From the NCBI RefSeq assembly GCF_032854445.1, contig NC_088303.1:441501-505500 (forward strand): a stretch of DNA of 64,000 nt. Direction: 5' to 3'. The notes beneath the pieces are model-generated. The model made no database searches. It was not told the origin of the DNA and saw only the letters and a program-made list of their open reading frames with translations. Below, piece by piece: positions 24,451 to 38,000 of the stretch; the first letter of the stretch is position 1; each line of letters opens with the position of its first letter. The position numbers were made by a program, and so were the translations under genes. Origin of the DNA: Liolophura sinensis. Lineage: Eukaryota > Mollusca > Polyplacophora > Chitonida > Chitonidae.

Positions 24451-27400
24451 CTGTACGTCGTACTCCCCACCACCACCTGGAGCTGACGTCCGCTGTACGT
24501 CGTACTGACCAGAAGAAAAATAAACAGAGCTATTGCGCAGGAAAACGTGTGTCAAGAATTATTAAAAAGCTTTATACTTAAAGCGGACATTAGGTACAAT
24601 TGACTTGATCAATTTATAACTGAGCTTGACAATTTAGAGACGTTATTTGAAAGCCCGAATTGTTTTTGTTTAAAGTCCGTGTCTTTCCATTGTGAAACTT
24701 TCTTTTCTGGAGATAACGAACGGGAGGTTTAAAGGTTCGTGTACATGACGAGCAGGAGGTTTGAAGTTTCGTGTACATGACGAGCGGAAGGTTTGAGGGT
24801 TCATGTACATGACGAGCCGGAGGTTTGAGGGTTCATGTACATGAAGTGAGGGAGGTTTGAAGGTTCGTGTGAATGAAGAGCGGGAGGTTTAAAGATTCCT
24901 GTCCATGACGAGCAGGAGGTTTGAAGGTTCTTGTACATGACAAACAGGAAGTTTGAAAGCTCGTGTTCATGACAAACCAGATATTTGAGGGTCGTGTCCA
25001 TGACAAATCAGAGATTTGAAGGTTCGTGTCCATGACGAGTGGAAGGTTTGAAGGTTTGTGTACATGATGAACGGGAGGTTTGAAGGTTCGTGTACCTGAC
25101 CAGCGGGAGGTTTGAAGGTTCGTATACATGACGAGTTGGGGGTTTGAAGGTTCGTGCAAATGACAAGCGGGAGGTTTGAAGGTTTGTGTACATGATGAAC
25201 GGGAGGTTTGAAGGTTCGTGTACCTGACCAGCGGGAGGTTTGAAGGTTCGTATACAAGACGAGTGGGGGGTTTGAAGGTTCGTGCAAATGACAAGCGGGA
25301 AGTTTGAAGGTTTGTGTACATGACAAGCGCGACGTTTGAATGTTCGTGTACCTGACGAGCGGGAGGTTTGAAAATTCGTGTACATGACAAGTGGGAGGTC
25401 TGACGAGCTGGAAGTTTAAAGGTTCATGCATATGTCGAGCGGGAGGTTTGAGGGTTCGTTTACACGACGAGCCGAACGTTTGAAGGTTCGCGTACATGAC
25501 GAATGGGAGGTTTGAAGGTTCACGTACATGACGAATGGGAGGTTTGAAGGTTCGTGAACATCACCAACGGGAGGTTTGAAGGTTGGTGTAAATGACGAAC
25601 GGGAGGTTTGAAGATTCGTCCACATGACGAACGGGAGGTTTGAAAGCTCGTGCTCGTTACGAGCGGGAGGTTTGAAGGTTTATGTACATGACGAACGGGA
25701 GGTTTGAAGGTTGGTGTACATGACAAGCGGAAATTTTGAAGATTCGTCCACATGACAAACGGGCGGTTTGAAAACTCGTGTTCATGTCGAACGGGAGGTT
25801 TCACGGTTCGCGGTTCATGACGAACGGAAGGTTTGAAGGTTCGTGTACCTGACCAGCGGGAGGTTTGAAGGTTCGTATACATGACGAGTGAAAGGTTTGA
25901 AGGTTCGTGCAAATGAGAAGCGGGAGTTGTGAAGGTCTGTGTACATGACGAGCGCGACGTTTGAATGTTCGTGTACCTGACGAGCGGGAGGTTTGAAGGT
26001 TCGTGCGCATGACGAGCGGGAGGTTTAAAGGTTCGTGTACATGACGAGCGCGAGGTTTGAATGATCGTGTATGTGACGAAGAGGGGGGGGGGCGGTGAAG
26101 ATTCGTGTACATGACAAGTGGGAGGTTTGAAGGTTCTTGTAAATAACGAACGTGAGATTTGAAGGTTCATGCATATGTCGAGTGGGAGGTTTGAAGGCTT
26201 GTTTACACGACAAGCGAGAGGTTTGAAGGTTCGTGTGCATGAACAGCCGTACGTTTGAAGGTTCTCGTACATGACGAGTGGGAGGTTTGAAGGTTCGCGT
26301 ACATGACGAATGAGAGGTCTGAAGGTTCGTGTACATGACCAACGTGAGGTTTGGGGGTTAGTGTACATGACAAGCGGGAGGTTTGCAGGTTCGTCCACAT
26401 GACGAATGGGAAGTTTGAAGGTCCGTGTACATGACGAAAGGGAGGTTTGAAGGTTCGTGTGCATGACAAACGGGAGGTTTTAAGCTTTGTGTACATAACG
26501 AGCTGGAGGTTTGAAGATTCGTCCATATGACGAGCGGAAGATTTGAAGGATGACGAGGAGGGTGGGGGGTGGGGTGGGGGTTGAAGTTTCGTGTACATGA
26601 CGAACCAGATGTTTGACGGTTCGTGTATATGACGAGTTGGAGGTTTGAAGGCTGGTGTACATGACAAGGTAAAACGGTCTTATTCCAGATTATCCACATG
26701 ATTTCTAACCGTAAACGTGATCATGTTTGCAAGAAAGAAACAGTTTTTTGTTTGGCTTTGAAGAAACATACACACAAACCCCCCAAATGCATATATTATT
26801 TATCTAGCCTAAAAAACTCATTATGAGCACGATATAGAGTTAAGTATGACTTGCTGTTGCTAAAAGTTGGGATTCCTTAACTACAAGTCAAATAGTGACT
26901 GTAAAAACATTACTACATAAACCCAAGACCTTCACCTTTTCAAACATGTCACCACTTTTTTTCCAGGTCCTGTAGTTAGACCGCAGCCACTTTTGTGCCA
27001 GGTCCAGCGCCGCATTTTGCAGGGCGTGATGGCCGCTCTGAGCAAGGCCCAGGATAATGACGTGCATCAATGGCGGCCAGGCGTTAGGGAAGTCCCATTG
27101 TTGATCTGTAGAGTCCAGGCTTGTCGGAATGCCACCCGGAAAACTCAGGGCGCCTGCAGACTGAACCAGTCAGATACCCACTGCTTAACAGACACTTCGT
27201 GCCTTTATATTTAGAACCGAATGAGATTTTTATTCTTTACTCTAGGTATAGGAACTGAACAATTAGGTTAGTGCCATCAATAGCTGGTGGGGCCTCCGTG
27301 CGCGTTCAAGTCCAGCTCATGCTGGCTTCCTCTCCGGCCGTAAGTGGGAAGGTCCTCCAGCCACCTGCGGATGGTCGTGGGTTTCCCCCGGGCTCCGCCC

Positions 27401-30400
27401 GGTTTCTACCCACCATAATGCTGGCCGCCGTCGTATAAGTGAAATATACTTGAGTACGGCGTAAAACACCAATCAAATAAATAAATAAATCAATAGCTGG
27501 TTAAACACCAAGCACACACTCACTCACTCAATAGCTGGTTAGTGAGGAATATACTGCCCTTGCTGATTCCGCTGTGGATTCAAGGAGATTTGTCAGGAAC
27601 GTGTTGTTATGTGAACTTATTTTTAGCTTTCTCCTGTGAAGCAGAGAGACCTTTGTGGCATATGGTTAGCGTTTGAGCCCAGCACCATGAACCAGGAGTC
27701 TCTCACCCATGTGTTCGCTGTGATTTCAAGCCCAGCTCGTGTACTGACTTTCTCTCGGGTTGCACGTGCAAAGGAGTCTGCCAGCAACCTGCGAATGGTC
27801 GTGGGTTCCCACTTGGCTCTGCCTGGTTTCCTACCACCATAATGTAAGTGTAAGAGTATAATGTAAAACACCTATCGAATGAATAAATAAATTTAAAGTA
27901 GGGGCAATGTTGTGAACCAGCTGTCTTTAAGTAAGATTACTATTGTACTCATTACTATTGTATATATACTGGAAACAATTTAAACATAAAACTACATGAA
28001 AATGAGTGCGCTTGTCCATCTGTAGAAAATTTCATACCGTAAACTTGTCTCTTTTCTGTGGGACTCACCTAAAGATATTTCACACCATTAACTTATGTTT
28101 TGTGGCACTCACCTGTGAATATGATCCCGTTAACTTGTGTTCTGCAGGGCTCATCAGTAGATATTTCCCCCTGTCATCTTCTCTGAGTTCTGTGGGGCTC
28201 ACCTGTAGATATTTCACACCGTCAGCTTGTCTGTATTCTGTGGGACTCACCTGTAGATATTTGACACCGTCAACTTGTGTTCGGTGGGGCTCACCTGTAG
28301 ATATTTCACCCCGTTAACTTGACTGTGTTCTGTTCTGTGGGACTCGCCTGTAGATATTTCACCCCGTTAACTTGGCTGTGTTCTGTGGGACTCGCCTGTA
28401 GATATTTCATCACGTTAACTTGGCTGTGTTCTGTTCTGTGGGACTCGCTTGTAGATATTTCAACTCGTTAACTTGGCTGTGTTCTGTGGGACTCGCCTGT
28501 AGGTATTTCACTCCCTTAACTTGTGTTCTGTGGGACTCACCTGTAAAGATTTCACACTGTCAACTTGTCTGTATTCTGTGGAACTCACCTGTAGGTATTT
28601 GACAACGTCAACTTCTGTTCTGTGGAACTCACCTATAGATATTTCATCACGTTAACTTGTGTTCTGCGGGTCTCATCTGTAGATATTTCACACGGTTAAC
28701 ATTTTGTATTGTATAGGGCTCACTTGTAGATATTTCATCCGCCTAACTTTTGTGGGACTCACCTGTAGATATTTTGCACCGTTAACTTTTGTTCTGAGAG
28801 TCTCACCTGTAGATATTTCAAGAACCGTGCCTCTTTCTGAGCTTTGGAGCTTAGTGTTGTGCCATGACAGCCAGCAAACATTGGAAACCCCGCCGAACCG
28901 TAGAAATACTGTCTGGGTATGTTATCCTCAAGGTCATAATCAAACCAGCAACCATAATGGTCGTCCCAAAATATAGCCTCTATAGCTTTTGCGCGGAGCG
29001 TAGCTTGTTGATCAAAATACGTCCGGCGGTCTGTATTTCCTGTAGATACCAGAGCAGTATTTTGTCAGAAATGTACATATAAACAGCCAGTCACCCGCCC
29101 TAACAATATATGTGCCGAGCATTGACTAATCGACGACACTGCTAAGGCCGTTTGAGCAATCAGAGACGTTATGAAAACCGATTGTCTTCAACGAATATAG
29201 AGTTCACATGGGTTCACATGTTGCAATCTCCGTCAGTAACTTGCCACAGGTTGGTGGTTTTCACCAGGTATTCCTGTTTCTTCCACATAAACATTCCACC
29301 GTGTGTACAGTATCAACGGAAAACTGGATGCTATCAAGGAACCTCGATGATCTATTATTGATTGCTGCGACACAACCGGTGGTATAGGATGGATGAATGG
29401 ATGCTTGGGGTTTCACGTCGCACTTCACAATGGCACAATGACATAAATTCTGACTTCTTGTGGCAGGGTAAGTAAATGCGATCAAGGTGCTGTCATCAAT
29501 AAAGACACCAAATATGACACCCCATCCAGTCAGACTGTACTGACACCGGGCCAACAAGTTCTGTTTCCTTGTTATTACCTATCAGTATTTATCGGGGCGA
29601 GTTAGGCTAGCGAGACATTCATGGCAGGTAAAATATTATATACTGTTTTGTAAAGATGTTGTTATACAACAATAACATTCAACAGATCTTACAAAGCGAT
29701 CCTCCCATACAGCTTGGCCAGGCTGCACTAAGGTACAATGGAGATAACCAAAAAACCTGTAACATGTAACAATCTGACATACCCACTCTCTCATTCAGCT
29801 TAGTCTGATCGCACTAAGGTACAATGGAGATAACCACAGAACATGCAACATGTAACAATCTGACATACCCACTCTCCAATACAGCCAGGTCAGGCTGTAC
29901 TAAGGTACACTGGAGATAACCAAAAAACCTGTGACATGTTACAGATCTGACATACCCACTCTTCCACACAGCTTCGCCAGGCTGTACTAAGGCACAATGG
30001 AGATAACCACAAAACCTGTGACATGTGACAACATGTCTGACATACCCACTCTCCCATACATCTTGGTCAGATTGTACTAAGCCACATTTGAGATAACCAC
30101 ATAGCCTGTGACATGTAACAAATGTTACATACCCACTCTCCCATACGGCTTGGACAGATTGTACTCACCACAATGGGGATAACCACACAGCCTTTGACAT
30201 GTAACAATCTGACATACCCACTCCCACATACAGCTTAGCCAGGCTGTACGAAGGTACATTGGAGACAGCCAAAAAACCTGTGACATGTAACAGATGTAAC
30301 ATACCCACTCTCCCATGCAGCTTGGCCAGGCTGTTCTATGGTACATTGGAGATAACAACAGAATGTGTGACATGTGACAGATCTCACATACCCACTCTTT

Positions 30401-33400
30401 CATACAGCTAGGCTAGGCTTACTAAGTTACGATGTAGATAACCACAGAACCTGTGACATATGACAGATCTTGCGTACCTACTATTTTGTACAGATTGGCC
30501 AAACTGGACTCCATCATGTACATAATGCTATTTAGGTCTACAGGGACGATCTGGGATGTGCGGATACCGGCGAGGGACATTTTGTTGGGGCCTGAACGAC
30601 GGAGCCACCGGGAGGAGAAGTCCCAGCCCGACTCACAGGCTGCCCTGAGCTCTGAGTAGCGCTTTTCTTCGGCTGGAAAGAGATATCAGGAAATGAAAAT
30701 GTAAATTTTTTTACCTGTCTCATAGGACAAACTCAACAGAAGTATTTTAAATGTAAAAGCTAGCTTTGTTATCCTGGGTTTTGGCCCACGAATATTTCAG
30801 CATTTTCCACGAACAGATTGCTATATAAAGCGCACCTTTCACATACTATAGAAAAGTTTCTTTTCACCTTTCTCCCAGAGAAAGTACCCTACGGATCACC
30901 CCCCGAAACAAAGTACAGGTTTGTTTAATATATATCAATGATTTCTACCAGGAAATCGAATTCGAATTCACAGTATGTATTAGATAAATTCACAATCATA
31001 ATAGAACCAATTCACCTAGCCACCATACAACCCTGAAAGCGCTGTTGGACACTAATGACATACCAGTGGACATTTGTGTATCGCCTGTGTACATACCAGT
31101 GGACATTTGTGCATCGCCTGTGTACATACCAGTGGACATTTGTGTATCGCTATAGAAATATTTAGAAATGGGATGTTTACTCTCATCTACGTGACAAAAT
31201 CAGTGATATTCATTTTTCTGGTTTAGAATTTTCGACACCCTTTGAAAAGCGTTTAAAGCAGGGTAATATACGGTGTTTTCTGACACCAAGTAATCTGATC
31301 TCACCTCATTTTATCTTATTTGCCTACACAATTTTCTGTAAAATCATCCCCGCTAAACTACTATATTACAATCATCCTAATAAGGTTTAATCTTAGGGGC
31401 TCAAGGCAATGTGAGATACCATCGGAATGTATGGTCTCAAAATGTATGCTCACCCGCCATGTACGCAAAGACATGTGTTGGAAATCCATACCTTTAAGAA
31501 ATATGCTCTGGTCTTCTTTGAAAGATTCGGGGCTGAAACATGGAAACGTTACGATCATCGACGTCGGTTCAGTGTCAGTGTATTGATTATATAATTGTTA
31601 TTTATTGAGTGTTTTACGACATACCAAAGACAGTTTTACTTATTCGACGGCGGGCAGGCTCATCATTTGGACAGGTGATAAAAAAAGGATACTTTCAAAT
31701 TATTGGATTCTTTCCGTTTTCCACAGATTTCTATGAACCTTAAATTCATTCAATTGTTTAAAATGTCTGGAGGGCTTAATAAACCATATAAGGTGTTAAG
31801 GGTACTCTGCTCTCAAAAAGACTCTCCCCCCCCCCCCCACCCCCACCAACGTTTATTGTTGGTCTAGTTCATATTACGCAATTGATTACTTAAAGGCTTA
31901 GTGTCCAGATTTAAATTTATTTATTTATTTGATTGGTGTTTTACGCCGTACTTAAGAATATTTCACTTATACGACGGCGGCCAGCATTATAGTTGGTGGA
32001 AACCGGGCCAGATTTAAATACTGGCACTAATTATAACCTTTTTAAGCAGTACGTTTCTGGGAGGGCTTCTGAGAACCGTAACAATGACTTTAAATCCACC
32101 AAAAACAAAAGATCTCCTGTCCTAGCCGATCTCCAGCCGGCCGCCCGCTCCTGCTAAGCGGGTGACGTCATAGATGGCCAACCCAAGCCTAGCTGGCCTA
32201 TATAGCCTGGGGATTCCTATCAACACGATGTCATTTTCGAGGCGGATTCTAACTACACAGAAGCAAATACACTGCCGTATCAGTCTGAACCCACAGAGGA
32301 CGATGTTGAAGTTCCGATGTATGAAACTGACATCTGGACAAACCTCAGATTCTGAGTTTTCAGACTTTGAATGATCTTTGTCCAGGCATATCCAACCTTA
32401 TTAAGGCTTATATGTATTTACCGTTCGTTCCCTCACAAGAAATATCATTCTATTCCCTGCAGGATTCAATATTGATACCTACATGCGATGACAACTACCG
32501 GAACATGTTACTGTCGGCATTCCGAATTCAGTGAGTGAGTGCTTGGGGTTTAACGTCGTACTTCCGAATTCAGTCGTGTACAATACAAATGTATGTAGGA
32601 TATGGAGGCCGACGGTACAGATACATGTAAGATATGGACGCCGACGTTACAAATACATGTAAGATATGGAGGCCGACGTTACAAATACATGTAAGATATG
32701 GACGCCGACGTTACAAATACATGTAGGAGTGAGTGAGGTTTAACGTCGTCCTTAACAATTTTTCAGTCATATGACGACGAAGGTATCGCTAGAGTGCATG
32801 TGATGTGCCTCCTTGTTGCAAGATGGATTTCCACCGCTTATTTATCCAGTGCTGCTTCACTGAGACTCCTTAGCAAAGGCAAGTAAGCTGTTCCGCTCGA
32901 GCCATTATACCAGTACGGGTCAACCGGGTTGGAAGCCGATGGTAAAAATACTTATAGGTTATTGGACTGTATGGTCCTTTATGGATGAGCCTGGGCGCCC
33001 AGGAAAGGGACGAGCTTGCGAGTCCCTTTCCGTCGCCCAGGACGAGTGGAAAATGGAATTTTTTATACACCCACTAGTCAAAAACGTAAGTAATTAAACT
33101 CGAACGCTAAACAAATTGGGTAAAACCGTACTAATTACTAATTACTAAATACTGCGGATGAATATGGGATACTGAATGGAGAACTTTCATTGGCTGACGG
33201 AAAAGTGGGTCAGACGCAAGTGGCCGAAGCGGTATTACAGAAGTGTAAAGAAAAGGAATGTAGATGTTTCAGTGAAAATTAAAAGTGCAGTTATTGAAAA
33301 CTGCGCCACCAAACAGACTAGTGTAATCTTCACAGGGTGAGGACGAAAGAGAAGTAGAGTTTGCTGACAAAGTTAGCTGATTATCCTTGGGATTCTGTGC

Positions 33401-35059
33401 GGAAGTTGATGGCATTGGAGTCGGGGAAAACTTCGTTTGTGTGCACTTGAACTGACCGGCCAGGGAGTGTAAGTGATGATGGTTGACTGAAGGCGCGATT
33501 GCCCTGAAGTAAACTCGACATTTGCTTCTACTCTACGTGATCTAATTTAGAATCATACTCCTGGATGCTAGCAAGGGATATGTGTCCGGTGACCTGCATA
33601 ATCGGCAGCCATGCTTGCTGTGTCGTCTGCTTGTTGACAAACAAAAAGTAGTCCATACGTGTGACGTCACAGTTACAACTGTCCAATATATTAAAAAATA
33701 TTGGGCAGTTGTGTTTACTACGTAATATAGGACCGGTTTTGGTACCGGTCTCCTATTGTGGGAGTTTTTCGCTTTTCTTGCTTTTTGTGACGATCGTTTG
33801 CTGGGGGGCTTGCATAAGAAAGAAAGAAAACTTCGACTGTAAAAGTGGAGAAAATAATAACGCACAGTTAAAAAAACAGAAATCCTCCGCGTCCCTTCTA
33901 CGGATCCATAGTTTTTCAGTTCAGTTAATAGTATTTTACTTGTACTGTGTCATTGTGGAAATTCAGCTGTATTCCTGTCCCCACTTTCGACTGTAAATGG
34001 CTAGAGCAGATACGGCTGTTTTCGGTGGGTTAAAAATCCTTCCTTCTGATGTAAATCCACGCCTTCCTTGGGGCCAAATCGTGTGGAAACTTGAAAAAAC
34101 TAACTTTCAAGAATATTCGATGACCTGTTTTACAAACGTATGCAGAACAGCAAACGATTTCGTGTAGAAATTCGTTATGCTCGTCGACTTTCTTGTAGCT
34201 CTTTTAAAACTGAACAAAATGGCGAAGCTCTAACAGCTTGTGAAGGTTGGACTTGTATGACGTAAATCGGCGGAGACTACCAAGCGTTAGCGGAAAAATA
34301 CTTAAAACCCGCCTCATTATCTAGTGATTTTAAGTGCCATATTACTCAGAATAATGTACCCTTTTCCCACACTCAATTTAACAATATGTAAGGGGTAGCT
34401 AATTATGAACAAATAATGAGTCAGGACACTAATTCTTTAAATAATATTTTTAAAGACTTTGCCTGTAGTAAAAAGAAAGAAAGACCGTCACGTGACGTCA
34501 GAATACCACTAGCACTGGGGTTCAAACTGCTAAAAGCTACTTTTCAATTGGAACATTTGGCTGCCTTTAAATCAATAATTCTACAAAAAAAGGCAAAACC
34601 TACTGACCCAGGAGCCTCTCACCAATGCGGTCGCTGTGAGCTCAAGTCCAGCTCATGCTGGCTTCCTCTCCGGCCGTAAGTGGGAAGTTTTATCAGCAAC
34701 CTGCGGATGGTCGTGGGTTTCCCCCGGGCTCTGTCCGGTTTCTACCCACCATAATGCTGGCCGCCGTCGTATAAGTGAAATATTCTTGAGTACGGCGTAA
34801 AACACCAATCAAATAAATAAATCTTGTTGAAGTAAATGACCAGTATTAATGGCGGGACAATACACGGCCAGAATGAAATGAGCATCAGGAGAAAACTGTC
34901 TACTATGGTCAAACGTCACATCATCATTGTTTTCTTTTGCTTTTTTTTTTGTCTTTTTTTTTTACATTCACCTAGAGGCAAATCTCTTTAGGACCTTATT
35001 TAACTAATGTTTCAAGTATCCCATGGGTAATAAGGAGAACCATAGAATTCAAGCTCGCT

Positions 35060-35098
<39 letters not shown>

Positions 35099-38000
35099 TT
35101 CCAGCATGAACCGAGAGTCTCCTGGGTTATTGCGCTGCGTTGGCGTGCAAACCACCTCGGTCATGGAGTCCAATAATAAGTCCATTATAGAGTTCAAGCC
35201 CACCATAGAACTGAAACATTTGAATGTATTTATCTCTCCTAAAAATACATACCTAACAAGATAAACAAATTACATAAAATTAATTTTACGCACAGCATCT
35301 TTATTAAATTTTTAGCTTTCTTTCACTTTAAAGTAAACATGAAGTTTGCCACTCGACAGATACAGAATAAAGGACATAGGACACGGTTATCACAGCAAAA
35401 TACGTAAAAAATTTTGAAAGCCGAGAAGATGCAATTCACTAACGGGGATATGGCACTGACGGACAATTAACTCCAAGTAACCATGTTGTAGAATCCCTTA
35501 TGAACTTGGTCGATCACGAGTTCCGAAAGCGTCAAGTGATAATTGGCGATCACGTCAAAAAAAACCCTGTTAGCTCTCGATTGTCAGTGTGGTTTTTTAT
35601 AGTAGACAGACAGATATCAATGCAATAAATTGGATTTGGCGGTTAGTTTAAGTGTTAAACTGGTGCATTTTGGACCACACAATCATGGGCAGGGAACTGA
35701 GAAGGACTGCCCCCGTCACAACGTGTACATGTTGGGCAGGAGACTGCAGTAACTTGTCAGGGTGTGTTAGCAGGAAAACCGCCTCGGGAAAGTCATTGCT
35801 TGAAGAAAAATATTGTGACTTTGCATTATTTTTCATTAGCAAAGTCAGATTTATTACGGCAAACCCCATGACCTCGATACAGCCAGCTAGGCCTAATGCT
35901 TACACCCATGCAAGACGAGGACGAGAAGGACCGCTAACGCGCGACGCTTGTGTTTACGAACATTGCTCTGACCAAGCCGCAAACTAAAAGAAACATCGTC
36001 CCTTTCTGATACTCTTTGTTTAGGTGACAGGCGCTTTTGTTTAATACCGGCAGTACAGGAGAGCTTCTAGGTTGTGAGGCGTCACACGAGATAGCTATAA
36101 CATGGCAAATCGGTGTCACCAAATGAATGCCCAGGTACTGACAACTGTTTCCTATGTATTTTGTTGATAAGTGGTGTAGAACTTTAAAAATATTTTAGAA
36201 CATTTCTGTAGTACTACTTTATTAATTAATTCAGATTTAGTTGCTGACTTTATATACACTTTAAAAGGCAGGATACACAAGTTAAAAAAAGAGGGCGTCG
36301 AAAGTTAGACCAATGAGCCCACCGATAGGCCGACAGACCGATCTATAGGCTTACAGATTGTCGTAAAAAAAACAATATCTATAGCCGTTCAGTGGAAGCT
36401 AAAAGGAAGATATTTAACCTTAACCTGACATGACATAGTACGAGTATGCGAGTATCTGGAGATACGAACTATTTTCGGAATTGAAGTTTACAAATTTATT
36501 ACTAAATATAAAGGAACCGTCCCGTGTAACCATCAACGTACCGTGGTTTGGAGACAGATCCTTGATATCGCTGAAGTCTAAACGTTTCACCATTCTTTGC
36601 AATATTGATTCCACGGTACTCGGTCCAGAACACATATTCCTGTTCAAGTGCTGGTAAAACCTCATCTAAGAACTGATTATCTCCCGTGGCGATGATGTAA
36701 TCTTCCACCATACTCGCCAGCAGAGGGGGCTGCGATCGCTCGAGTAAGTACACACGGCAACCGTTAGGTACGTAACTAAATCTGAAACAGGGTTTAGCCT
36801 TCATATGAAGCTACGCATAAAAATTTCCAATCAATAATATTGCTGTAATATGAGAAATTTTAAAAAAATACAGGATTATTACTTTTCCTAATTACACAAA
36901 TTCTTTGTGCGCCTTTCATATTTTAAGTTAGTGATGTATTGTCTGGTGTATTGTCTGAGAATACTTTGCTTATACCAGCATGACAGCGGTAAAATCAAGG
37001 GATGGAGAAAACCAGTGTGACTTTCCATTACCCTTCCTAAAAGGTTAATGGTCAATTTAATCAAGGAAAGATTGTTCTGATGTTCTTAAAGTGGTCAGAA
37101 TAGGGCTATTTTGGATTTACACGTTCTAAGTACTTCGCAGTTGGTGGCCAGTTCGGGCTTTAAACCAGCGACCTTACACGCTCACTATTCTCCCCAACCC
37201 AGGGCTGTTTGTCCGCTATTCACACTCTCACTTTTCTCCACAACCCAGGGCTGTTTGTCCGCCATTCACAAGCTGACTTTTCTCCACAACCCAGAGGTGT
37301 TTGTCTGCCAATTACACTCTCACTATTCTCCACAACCCAGAGCTGTTTGTCCGCCATTCACACGCTCATTATTCTCCAGACCCAGTGCTCTTTGTCCGCC
37401 ATTCACACGCTCACTATTCTCCACAACCCAGGGCTGTTTGTCTGCCAATTACACTCTCACTATTCTCCACAACCCAGAGCTGTTTGTCCGCCATTCACAC
37501 GCTCATTATTCTCCAGACCCAGTGCTCTTTGTCCGCCATTCACACGCTCACTATTCTCCACAACCCAGAGCATATTGTATTCCATTCACACGCTCACGAT
37601 TCTCCACATACACTAGAGCTGTTTGTCCGCCATTCACACGCTCACGATTCTCTACATCCCAGGCCTGTTTGTCCGCCATTCACACGCTCACCATTCTCCA
37701 CAACCCAGGGCTGTTTGTCCGCCATTCACACGCTCACTACTCTCCACAACCAAGGGCTGTTTGTCCGCCATTCACACGCTCACGATTCTCCACAACCCAG
37801 GGCTGTTTGTCCGCCATTCACTCGGCCAATATTCTCCACAGCTCATTGATGTTTATCTGCCATTCACACGCTCACTACTCCCCACAACCCACGGCTGTTT
37901 GTCTGCCATTCACACGCTGACTTTTCTCCACAACCCAGAGCTGTTTGTCCGCTATTCACACTCTCACTTTTCTCCACAACCCAGGGCTGTTTGTCCGCCA

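Noticed and set aside
24833-26699. Minus-strand frames with [15 protein letters not shown]-like repeats, resembling a proline-rich protein
   Set aside because: A 32-bp unit shifts frame every copy, and the region lies in a trehalase intron.
35648-35987. Possible nested gene in trehalase intron F-G
   Set aside because: Overlapping frames on both strands with no motif, partner exon or codon signal that I could support.
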